Source: an uncultured bacterium (lineage in GTDB: Bacteria; Bacteroidota; Bacteroidia; Chitinophagales; CAIOSU01). From it: a stretch of DNA of 12,458 bases. The stretch lies in the NCBI GenBank assembly GCA_903861055.1, contig CAIOSU010000423.1, forward strand, positions 1 to 12,458. Direction: 5' to 3'. A program made the position numbers and the translations under genes. Positions 1 to 5,788 of the stretch are shown here, in pieces. The first letter of the stretch is position 1, and every line of letters starts with the position of its first letter. The notes beneath the pieces are model-generated. The model made no database searches, was not told the origin of the DNA, and was given only the letters and a program-made list of their open reading frames with translations.

Positions 1-185
1 AAAGCCCTGCGCCCTGCTTGCCTCACCTTTATTTTCGGGTGGTAGGGTATATCGGGCTCGCCATCAACTACAAGCCTCACCTTTTTAATCAATGGGTGCT
101 CTAGGTTGCGGGCCAAGCAATACAATAGCTCAGCCCTGCGCACGGCATCGGGTTCATGGTACCAACTGGTAATAAGTGTAAACAT
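1..185 (-). CDS. Partial protein, N-terminus only; possibly glycosyltransferase-like
   Basis: This reading frame starts with ATG at 185 and stays open to the left edge, giving 61 complete residues and no stop. The protein begins MFTLITSWYHEPDAVRRAEL and continues with a segment of the type LLYCLARNLEHPLIKKVRLV and then VDGEP. A short beta strand, a helix with paired arginines and a Cys-Leu-x-Arg-Asn-Leu motif, followed by a second strand, resembles the start of an alpha/beta enzyme. Some glycan-modifying proteins begin in this way, but no catalytic motif is visible in this fragment. It starts 12 bp after the stop of the coiled-coil gene on the same strand, so the two are probably co-transcribed. 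A glycan role is inferred mainly from this resemblance and from the GT2-like gene in the same cluster. The coding frame itself is fairly secure; the function is not. Confidence 0.5.
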   Translation of the reverse strand, partial: MFTLITSWYHEPDAVRRAELLYCLARNLEHPLIKKVRLVVDGEPDIPYHPKIKVRQAGRRA

Positions 186-197
186 GGGGTTGGGCAA

Positions 198-683
198 TTA
201 CTTGTTTTGCAATAGGTTCACCAATTCCCTGAAGCGCATCAGGCGCTCTTCATCAGTGGTAAACTGGTCTTTAATAAATAGATCGCGCAAGGCTTTTAGC
301 TGCACACGCTCTGGTTCGGGCAATTGGCCGTTTTTTATCCGGTCTTTGGCAACTTCAAGCACTTGCTGCTTATGCTCTTTTAAGTGAGCTAACTGTTTTT
401 GGCGCAGCGCCTGTTGTTGCTTTAGGTCGTTCTCAAATTCGGCAAGGTACACTTGCTGCGAGCGCCATTGTTCGGTATACACCATCAGTTCCTCGCGCTT
501 TTTGCTGGCTTGCTCGCGGTAGTTATAATTCATCACTGGGTCAGTTTCTTGCAGGGCCAGTGTACCATATAGCTCAACACCTTCGGCAATTAGCTTTATG
601 CGTTGGTCTAGCAAGGCTATTTTGGCCCGTAAATCGTCCAGCGCTTGGGGTAGTTCAAGTTTTTGCATGGTGCGTTTAGGCAT
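198..683 (-). CDS. Uncharacterised coiled-coil protein (161 aa)
   Basis: I do not recognise a family. The protein is highly charged and almost wholly helical in composition, with heptad-like spacing of Leu/Ile/Val and runs of Gln, Lys and Glu between about residues 7 and 135. Only two glycines and no signal peptide or membrane segment are evident. The final 30 residues (around FTTDEERLMRFRELVNLLQ) look like a separate amphipathic helix. The chosen ATG overlaps the last codons of the upstream 60-aa membrane protein gene by 8 bases, which suggests translational coupling; a second in-frame ATG five codons later (M6) is possible. The tight linkage to a small membrane protein and to a probable phage tail-chaperone gene suggests a structural or accessory phage protein, but nothing in the sequence proves it. 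Confidence 0.7.
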   Translation of the reverse strand: MPKRTMQKLELPQALDDLRAKIALLDQRIKLIAEGVELYGTLALQETDPVMNYNYREQASKKREELMVYTEQWRSQQVYLAEFENDLKQQQALRQKQLAHLKEHKQQVLEVAKDRIKNGQLPEPERVQLKALRDLFIKDQFTTDEERLMRFRELVNLLQNK

Positions 684-858
684 TTCTGGTTTTCTGGGTC
701 CAATTTATCCAGGCATAAAAGGCGCCTACGCCGTAGCCAAAAATGAAATTCCAGAGTTGTGGCCAGCCACCTTTAGCAGCCAAGGCAAAGGCAATAATGA
801 GTAATAAGGGTACCGATAGCACCAACAATAGGGGCTTTAATTTGGAAAGGGTAATCAT
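676..858 (-). CDS. Small membrane protein (60 aa), function unknown
   Basis: The 60-residue product has a strongly hydrophobic segment at about residues 7-28 (rich in Leu, Val, Ile, Ala). A second, more aromatic stretch follows at about residues 33-52 (WNFIFGYGVGAFYAWINW). A basic tail (TQKTRN) closes the protein. This suggests one or two transmembrane helices. The ATG at 858 gives a normal start, and the stop codon lies inside the start region of the downstream coiled-coil gene, so the pair is probably translated together. Size and topology resemble phage holins or small accessory membrane proteins, but holins share little sequence, so this remains a guess. The gene is short, but its hydrophobicity, ATG and overlap with a longer gene support it. 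Confidence 0.6.
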   Translation of the reverse strand: MITLSKLKPLLLVLSVPLLLIIAFALAAKGGWPQLWNFIFGYGVGAFYAWINWTQKTRNA

Positions 859-874
859 GGTAAAAATGGTTTTA

Positions 875-962
875 GGTTACGAGTTGCGGGTTACGGGTTT
901 TCATTCAATAGTCATAAGGGCAAGTTTTTAACTCGCAACTAGTAACTCGTAACCCGCAACCT
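875..962. repeat. Inverted arrays of degenerate 7-bp repeat GTTRCGR
   Basis: On the plus strand, 875-899 reads as three heptads GTTACGA, GTTGCGG, GTTACGG plus a closing GTT. On the opposite strand, 960-930 reads as GTTGCGG, GTTACGA, GTTACTA, GTTGCGA and GTT. The segments 883-899 and 944-960 are complementary at 16 of 17 positions with 44 bases between them, so the transcript could fold into a long stem. The array fills the gap between the glycosyltransferase stop and the 60-aa membrane protein start. No coding potential is evident in it. Confidence 0.75.
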
Positions 963-968
963 CAATTT

Positions 969-1754
969 TTAAAGGTCTTTGTTGTATTTCCAGGTAAACC
1001 GGCGGTGCTCGCATAGCACGCCCATGTGCGCTAGCGGCTTTATGCCTATGCGGTTGCTATCCATGTGCCAAAAGCTATCGCTAAAGGCCATAGGGTTGCT
1101 AGCATCAACCCTAAACTTCAGGCGTTGCATCAATCGCCGACTAAATAGCGAGCACCCAATTGAAGGCGCGAAATATCGTTTCACGCGCCCATCAAATGCC
1201 GCAATACTCTCGTAGGGTGCCATTACCTTGTTGGCGCACCAGCCTTGGTAATTAATTACCGATAGCTGCACCCCAAGCGTGGTATGGGCGCCTTGTTTCA
1301 AAAAATAAGGTACGTTAATGTTATCGGCCCTATAACTTAGCAATAGCTCAATAATATTCAGCGGCGGAAAATTATCGCACTCCAAACTGAAGTAGTAATC
1401 ATAATCGTTTTGCAGAAAATGCTCGCGCAGCATATTCTGGCTTTCGGCAATAAATGCCGGGGCACGTTTACCCTTTGGTGGGCAATAGCTACACTTATAC
1501 CCCCACGACCATACTTCCTGGTGGAAACCCTCATCGGGGCTATTGTCCACCAGAAAGATGTCGTAAGCCGGGTAAGTAAGCCCGGAAATGTGCTGCAGCC
1601 AATCACGGAGAATGTACTCCTTGTTTCGAGAAACAGGAGCGGCCAACAGCACACGGGGAGGGGAAGTATTAATGTGCGAAATATGAAATGGGAAACTTGA
1701 AACCGCGTTGGCTTGGTCGTTTGTTGTTTGAGGGTTTGCTATTTCGCATTTCAT
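969..1754 (-). CDS. GT2-like glycosyltransferase (GT-A fold)
   Basis: The product probably transfers a sugar from a nucleotide-sugar donor in the cytoplasm. From about residue 34, RVLLAAPVSRNKEYILRDWL and the later strand-plus-loop DIFLVDNSPDEGF (65-77) match the nucleotide-binding start of family 2 glycosyltransferases. An acidic E-x-D motif at 125-127 (LECDNFPP) sits where the metal-binding DxD normally lies. A C-terminal segment with SDSFWH (225-230) and a late Cys-Glu-His (248-250) fits the acceptor and catalytic part. The first 33 or so residues have low-information composition and lie inside an inverted repeat (1678-1759), so the ATG at 1754 may not be the original start. The only later non-ATG option I see before the domain is GTG at 1652. 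Donor and acceptor are unknown; phage modification or surface-glycan decoration is plausible. Confidence 0.7.
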   Translation of the reverse strand: MKCEIANPQTTNDQANAVSSFPFHISHINTSPPRVLLAAPVSRNKEYILRDWLQHISGLTYPAYDIFLVDNSPDEGFHQEVWSWGYKCSYCPPKGKRAPAFIAESQNMLREHFLQNDYDYYFSLECDNFPPLNIIELLLSYRADNINVPYFLKQGAHTTLGVQLSVINYQGWCANKVMAPYESIAAFDGRVKRYFAPSIGCSLFSRRLMQRLKFRVDASNPMAFSDSFWHMDSNRIGIKPLAHMGVLCEHRRFTWKYNKDL

Positions 1755-1759
1755 ATCTC
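1678..1759. repeat. Imperfect inverted repeat with 27-bp arms
   Basis: The segment 1678-1704 and the reverse complement of 1733-1759 match at 21 of 27 positions, including an unbroken ATATGAAATG core. The spacer is 28 bases. Each arm is built of loosely repeated GAAA-containing units (GAAATAT, GAAATGG, GAAACTT, GAAACC). The element lies between the tail-chaperone frame and the glycosyltransferase domain and overlaps the apparent start of the glycosyltransferase. Confidence 0.65.
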
Positions 1760-1766
1760 ACACTTT

Positions 1767-2048
1767 TTATTTTCTCCGTTTTGCCTTTGCCTCATCGGCA
1801 TATACATTTTGCAGGCGCTCATTAAAGCACTGCTCTTCGCGTTGCCGCGTGAGGAACTGGAAAACGGTATGTACGTTCAGGTTTTTAATATGCGCTAGCT
1901 GCCATAACTGACCGGCAGCGGCAGTATACAGTAGATTGTACCACCCAAATTGGTTTAGTACACCAACTCCGGCTTTGCTGGCTTGGGCATTACTTTCGCC
2001 TCTAAATAGCGGTTGATACGTTTTAACCAAGTACTCGCGGAACGAGCT
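1767..2048 (-). CDS. Second frame of tail-chaperone gene (frameshift extension, T-like)
   Basis: This is an open frame of 93 codons between 2048 and the TAA at 1767-1769, in the -1 frame relative to the gene that precedes and overlaps it. It contains no ATG at all. The only candidate independent start is a TTG at 2030, and the frame is closed upstream by a TAG about 50 bases before the slippery run. Its sequence looks real: a Phe-Gly-Trp-Tyr segment (FGWYNLLYTAAAGQLWQL), then a helical stretch with VHTVFQFLTRQREEQ and a basic tail. A Trp-Tyr-x-Leu-Leu pattern followed by a helix-rich end resembles the extension domains of phage tail-assembly chaperones in my recollection of that family. It is probably made only as a fusion of about 274 residues with the upstream frame. 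A simple homopolymer error or mutation would give the same picture. Confidence 0.6.
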   Translation of the reverse strand, partial: SSFREYLVKTYQPLFRGESNAQASKAGVGVLNQFGWYNLLYTAAAGQLWQLAHIKNLNVHTVFQFLTRQREEQCFNERLQNVYADEAKAKRRK

Positions 2049-2590
2049 AAAAAAAAATAGGCATTCATGGCCTGGGTAAGCGGCAGCCTACCCATGGTAG
2101 CAGCCCGCTCGCTCATATCAATATCATCTAGGATTTCGCCCTCTTTCAAAAACAGGGTGGCTAATACATAAGGTATCATTTCGTATTTGCCCTGCATCAA
2201 TTGTTCAATTTGCAACGCCTCTAAGGCTTGTCCAAAGGTAGCTTTTCCCATTGGGGCCAGTTTATTCAGTAATTGCAAATCGGCAGGAGCATAGTAAAAA
2301 GCTCCTTCGTGTTCAAATGCCTTCAATTCTCTTAACTCTGGAAGCACGGTTAGTTTATCCGCTACCGTAAAAATGCCTAGCACCAAATCAGCATCTTTAT
2401 TTTTTACGCTTTCCCATCCGGTCCAAAATTTTACAACCGCCTCTACATACTCTGGGTAACGGGTAAATAAATCGATCCCGGTAATGTTGGCCTTATTATC
2501 GAAACGCTTGTCTAATTCTGGCTGAAGGGTCGCTAATAGCTTGCAATAATCAATAAACTGGGCAATGGTTATCTTAGTTACGTCTATCAT
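1955..2590 (-). CDS. Probable phage tail-assembly chaperone, zero-frame product (G-like)
   Basis: The 211-residue product starts at ATG 2590 (MIDVTKITIAQF). The frame is open for seven more codons to a TTG at 2611, but the ATG is preferred. It is soluble, with no signal peptide or membrane segment. The middle is helical and acidic, and the end has a patch of small, basic and aromatic residues (ARSASTWLKRINRYLEAK). I do not recognise a catalytic motif. The phage assignment rests on gene architecture: a nine-T run at codons 178-181 places the frame within reach of a second open frame by a -1 shift. A short product plus a longer frameshifted product that shares its N-terminus is the arrangement of lambda G and GT, chaperones that guide tail assembly around the tape-measure protein. 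It is the first gene of the minus-strand cluster. Structural phage genes that normally lie upstream are absent; aldose epimerase follows on the other strand. Confidence 0.6.
   Translation of the reverse strand: MIDVTKITIAQFIDYCKLLATLQPELDKRFDNKANITGIDLFTRYPEYVEAVVKFWTGWESVKNKDADLVLGIFTVADKLTVLPELRELKAFEHEGAFYYAPADLQLLNKLAPMGKATFGQALEALQIEQLMQGKYEMIPYVLATLFLKEGEILDDIDMSERAATMGRLPLTQAMNAYFFLARSASTWLKRINRYLEAKVMPKPAKPELVY
2048..2057 (-). promoter_or_regulatory. Candidate -1 programmed frameshift site (slippery T run)
   Basis: Read on the minus strand in the zero frame the codons are TAT TTT TTT TTA GCT. The heptamer T TTT TTA (2054-2048) fits the X XXY YYZ rule for -1 slippage, and T TTT TTT just upstream is also in phase. 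A -1 slip on TTT TTA continues as AGC TCG TTC CGC into the extension frame. Directly after it, 2047-2033 can form a small stem (CTCG with CGAG plus a G-T pair, loop of five). The stem is weak and unusually close to the slip site. Confidence 0.6.
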
Positions 2591-2676
2591 CTCCTGTACT
2601 GGCCGGTTCAATTATCAACCGAACAATGCTAAGATATAAGTGTATTTTATTTTTCACAAACAATTTTGACTAAAAA

Positions 2677-2691
2677 ATAAGCATTGCTTAT
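2677..2691. promoter_or_regulatory. Perfect 7-bp-arm dyad in divergent intergenic region
   Basis: ATAAGCA, one T, then TGCTTAT forms a perfect palindrome. It sits between the minus-strand phage-like cluster (start 2590) and the plus-strand epimerase gene (start 2891), so it could be an operator for either. The rest of the 300-bp gap is AT-rich and has no convincing ORF. A second dyad, GTAAAA-GTGA-TTTTAC, lies at 2830-2845. A TAACTTTT sequence at 2867-2874 is one base off the TAnnTTTG box and lies 16 bases before the epimerase ATG. On the minus strand, TTTG followed 18 bases later by TATATCTT is a poor promoter match for the chaperone gene. Confidence 0.35.
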
Positions 2692-2890
2692 CTATTTAAG
2701 CACAAAATATTGATTTTCATGTAATTAAATTTTTATCAAAATTTATCCGTACTATTTACCCAAGAAAAAACAGAGGAATATTTGACCGTTCAGTGCAGTC
2801 GTGTTATTATTGCGCCCGTAATTGATGAGGTAAAAGTGATTTTACTGCTTCTTTTTTTCGGGGAAATAACTTTTTTCATATCTTACCGCC

Positions 2891-3844
2891 ATGTTCAAAA
2901 TTCAGGAAGATTCTTTTGGGAACCTTACACAGTTAGAGATAAACAACGTTCTATCGGGTGAGTACGTGACCATAATACACGACTATGGCACCAACACCAA
3001 CGAATTGGTGCTGCAAGCCAACAAGAAAAATATCCCTTTGTTGCGTGGCACCAACGATAGTAAGGATATGTCGAAAAAGCAGTGGTTCAAAGGAGCCAAG
3101 CTTGCGCCGTTTCCGAACCGAATAAAAGACGGCAAGTATAGTTTCAATGGCAAAGATTACGTGCTGCCCAGAAACGAAGCAAATAAGAAAAACTCTTTGC
3201 ATGGTTTCATGTTCAACAAGCCATTCGACCTTATAAGCCATTCAGAAAGTAGCACCGAAGGCAATGTTGAGTTTGAATATACCCACAACGGCAAGCACGA
3301 TGGTTACCCGTTCCCTTTCCGCATGAATATTATTTATGCGCTTTCGGAGGATGGGTTTGAGTGCGTAACCACCATCAAAAATATCGGCCTTGAGCCTATG
3401 CCGGTTGGCGATGGCTGGCATCCATACTTTAAAACCGGTACTTTGGTTGATAGGCTTCAACTTATTTTGCCCGACTGCGAAGAACTGGAAGTAGACGAAA
3501 ACCTGATACCGACCGGGAAGCGCAAACCCTACACCCGGTTTACCGAGCTGGAAACTATCGGCAAAACAGAATTTGATACCCCATTTGCCATAAAAGTAAA
3601 CGCCCGCGAAGACACTGCCTACGTGCAGCTGTATGATGCCGACCGTAATTTCCAGATAACGCTATGGCAAGAAATTGGCAAAGAAAAATACAATTACTTC
3701 CAATTGTACATACCCGAAGACCGCCAATCGATAGCCATAGAGCCTATGACCTGCGCCCCCGATGCGTTTAACAACGGCATCGGCCTTATTACGCTGAAAC
3801 CTGGCGAAAGCTTTACGGGCACTTACGGTGTTACGGTAAAGTAA
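2891..3844 (+). CDS. Aldose 1-epimerase (mutarotase) family protein
   Basis: Family members interconvert alpha and beta anomers of aldoses in the cytoplasm, feeding sugar catabolism; galactose or glucose is the usual substrate, but the specificity cannot be read here. The 317-residue length is close to the family norm. Conserved elements appear in order: GAKLAPFPNRI (68-78, with the family Asn-Arg at 76-77), SLHG (102-105) with the first active-site histidine H104, GWHPYF (175-180) with the second histidine H177, and EPMTCAPDAFN (284-294) whose E284 matches the catalytic base. The strand-rich pattern fits the galactose-mutarotase beta sandwich. No signal peptide is visible. The ATG at 2891 is the first in the frame and fits the alignment. 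A five-base-pair stem (CATCC/GGATG) lies after the stop but lacks a T tract, so no terminator is claimed. The gene is followed 150 bp later by the DUF4836-like lipoprotein on the same strand, with a separate dyad between them. Confidence 0.88.
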   Translation: MFKIQEDSFGNLTQLEINNVLSGEYVTIIHDYGTNTNELVLQANKKNIPLLRGTNDSKDMSKKQWFKGAKLAPFPNRIKDGKYSFNGKDYVLPRNEANKKNSLHGFMFNKPFDLISHSESSTEGNVEFEYTHNGKHDGYPFPFRMNIIYALSEDGFECVTTIKNIGLEPMPVGDGWHPYFKTGTLVDRLQLILPDCEELEVDENLIPTGKRKPYTRFTELETIGKTEFDTPFAIKVNAREDTAYVQLYDADRNFQITLWQEIGKEKYNYFQLYIPEDRQSIAIEPMTCAPDAFNNGIGLITLKPGESFTGTYGVTVK

Positions 3845-3949
3845 CAAGCTCTTTATCAATCAGTATCGCAGTCTCATCCTGATAAGGATGCAGGTAATAA
3901 TGTGTAAGATTATGATTATGAAATGGCTAAAACGCCATAAATAATATTA

Positions 3950-3968
3950 TTTTTACAATCTGTAAAAA
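3950..3968. promoter_or_regulatory. Perfect 8-bp-arm dyad upstream of the DUF4836-like gene
   Basis: TTTTTACA, the spacer ATC and TGTAAAAA form a perfect inverted repeat ending 26 bases before the ATG at 3995. It could be an operator or, if transcription starts upstream of it, a leader hairpin. No clear TAnnTTTG box was found in this 150-bp gap. Confidence 0.4.
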
Positions 3969-3994
3969 CTCAAAAACGCCCAAAGGGATAGAAA

Positions 3995-5713
3995 ATGAAA
4001 ACATTACGCTACTTTTTAACCATTGCTGTTTGCGCTATGCTTATGGCATCGTGCGGATATCCTGATCACTTGAAAACCCTGCCCAAAGAAACTGTGGCTG
4101 TGGTAAGTTTCGACCTAGCAGGTATGGCCGCCAAAGGCGATTTGGACCAACTCCAAAATGCGGAGTTTTACAAGAAGCTGCAAGCTAAAATGGGCGAAAA
4201 GGATGCCGAAACGGCCAAACAAACCGACGAGTTTATGAAAAACCCGTTGAACTATGGCATCAACTTTCTAGAACCGGTTTATCTTTTTGTAACCTATAAA
4301 GGCGCTGGTGAGGATCCCAATGTGGGCCTTAGCATAGCCTTAGGAGATGCTGATAAGTTTAAAACCTTTATAACCAAGGTATTGAAGGCCGAAGAAAACG
4401 GATACGCCGCTGAAACCGCCACCGGATACAACTATCTAAAAACCCCGGAAGCCAGTTTTGGCTGGAGCGAAGGAACGTTGATTGTTTTACCGGCTATAAG
4501 CAAAGATTCGCTTAACGACCCTACCAAGCTGTTTGCAAGCATTTTTGCTGAGAAAGGAGATGGCGGCTCGGTGGTTGACATGCCCGGCTTTAAATCTTAC
4601 TACAAAAAAAGCCAGGATATAAGCGGTTGGATAAGCATGGATGTAATAGCCACCATAATGGATGCCGCTAAAGAGTTTTCGCCAGATTTGGCCGACGATC
4701 CAACTTTAAAAAACTACAATGAGCAAATGGAGAAATTGAAAGGCTCGAGCTTTCAGTTTCACGTTACCTTCAACGATGATGAGATTTATACCGAGTATAT
4801 AACCGATTTACCTAGCGATTTGCAAAAAATGTACAGCGATGAGATTTTGCGCGCGGGCGTACCCTCTAAAATGTCGGATTTGATTAAGAGCACCGATTTG
4901 GGCGTTGTTTCAATGTCGTTGAACTTGAAGAACTACTTGAAGTTGATGAGCGACAACCCAGCATTTGACGACAAAACCAACGAAACAATGAAGCAATATG
5001 TTGCCGCTGCGCAGCAGTTTACCGCTCCTTTCGATGGCGATTTGTTGATTACTTTGGCTGACGTAAGGGTTACCGAAAAAACCGTAACCGAACAGGTACC
5101 AGTATCGAAAGTTGCGGAAGACGACAACTTATATGCCAGTGCCGACGATTATGAGTTTGATTGGGATGTAGAATACCAAGATACTACTTATACCAAAAGT
5201 GTAACCACCCCCATATTTTTGGCAGCAACTACCGTAAATGATGAGACGTTTGGCTTTTTGGGCTTGATGTTGGGCGACGACAAACCAAAAGTTGACAAGC
5301 TTACCACTACCAGCTTGGGAGACTATGAAATTTATACTACTATTAAAGACAAAATGCTGGTAGTAGGCAATGATAAAGCCAGCATTGAAGCAATAGTAGG
5401 CGGCACTTACAAAGGCAACAACGATTGTGCAATGGCCAAAGGCGCTGCAAGCCACGGTGTGTATGTTTATGCCAACCTAGATATGACCCAGTACCCAAAA
5501 GCGGTTCAAGATGTTATTGACGAAAGCTACGATACTGAAGAGACGGCAGCGGCTAAGAAACTGTTTGGCATTTTCGACAAAATTGAAATGTACAACAAGG
5601 AAAATTACACTGCAGTGGTTTCGGTTAAGCTAAAACCAAACGGCCACAATAGCCTTTATACCCTTATTGAGCAATTTGGCAATATAGCCTATGATATGAG
5701 CGAATCGAAATAA
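3995..5713 (+). CDS. Large lipoprotein, DUF4836-like
   Basis: This 572-residue protein begins with a basic residue and a hydrophobic signal ending in the lipobox LMASC, so C20 would be lipidated and the mature protein would begin CGYPDHL. It is therefore an exported, membrane-anchored protein. The opening after the signal, LKTLPKETVAVVSFDLAGMA, resembles the start of DUF4836 proteins, which are found mainly in Bacteroidota and have no established biochemical function. The rest alternates strands and helices with two similar-looking halves, and there is an acidic stretch around EDDNLYASADDYEFDWD (about 380-400). No enzyme motif was found. It appears to be a single-gene transcript: 150 bp separates it from the epimerase gene, and a strong terminator follows its stop by about 15 bases. 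Family assignment is from memory of the N-terminal pattern; the lipoprotein call is firmer. Confidence 0.8.
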   Translation: MKTLRYFLTIAVCAMLMASCGYPDHLKTLPKETVAVVSFDLAGMAAKGDLDQLQNAEFYKKLQAKMGEKDAETAKQTDEFMKNPLNYGINFLEPVYLFVTYKGAGEDPNVGLSIALGDADKFKTFITKVLKAEENGYAAETATGYNYLKTPEASFGWSEGTLIVLPAISKDSLNDPTKLFASIFAEKGDGGSVVDMPGFKSYYKKSQDISGWISMDVIATIMDAAKEFSPDLADDPTLKNYNEQMEKLKGSSFQFHVTFNDDEIYTEYITDLPSDLQKMYSDEILRAGVPSKMSDLIKSTDLGVVSMSLNLKNYLKLMSDNPAFDDKTNETMKQYVAAAQQFTAPFDGDLLITLADVRVTEKTVTEQVPVSKVAEDDNLYASADDYEFDWDVEYQDTTYTKSVTTPIFLAATTVNDETFGFLGLMLGDDKPKVDKLTTTSLGDYEIYTTIKDKMLVVGNDKASIEAIVGGTYKGNNDCAMAKGAASHGVYVYANLDMTQYPKAVQDVIDESYDTEETAAAKKLFGIFDKIEMYNKENYTAVVSVKLKPNGHNSLYTLIEQFGNIAYDMSESK

Positions 5714-5728
5714 ACAACAGCTCATTAT

Positions 5729-5776
5729 TAAAAACGAAGGCCCGATTTGGTATTCCAAATCGGGCCTTCGTTTTTA
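5729..5776. terminator. Bidirectional intrinsic terminator
   Basis: Two 22-base arms (5729-5750 and 5755-5776) are exactly complementary around the loop TATT. The GC-rich core is CGAAGGCCCGATTTGG, flanked by A on the left and T on the right, so a T tract follows the stem on either strand. It lies between the stops of the plus-strand lipoprotein gene (5713) and the minus-strand superoxide dismutase gene (5789) and can serve both. Confidence 0.95.
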
Positions 5777-5788
5777 TGCGAATTGTAC

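Noticed and set aside
106..387. Plus-strand frame opposite the coiled-coil gene
   Set aside because: Composition is rich in Ser, Arg and Cys with no family resemblance; it is the antisense shadow of the minus-strand genes.
875..962. Short CRISPR array
   Set aside because: The units are 7 bp, contiguous and in opposite orientations, with no spacers of uniform size and no cas genes nearby.
1358..1700. Two further open frames (both strands) inside the glycosyltransferase gene
   Set aside because: They lie within the coding region of a recognisable enzyme and have no domain or start signal of their own.
1767..2030. Independent 87-residue gene starting at TTG 2030
   Set aside because: It has no ATG, overlaps the preceding frame, and a slippery run in the right phase explains its expression better as a fusion extension.
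3862..3910. CATCC/GGATG stem after the epimerase gene as a terminator
   Set aside because: The stem has only five base pairs and no T tract follows.
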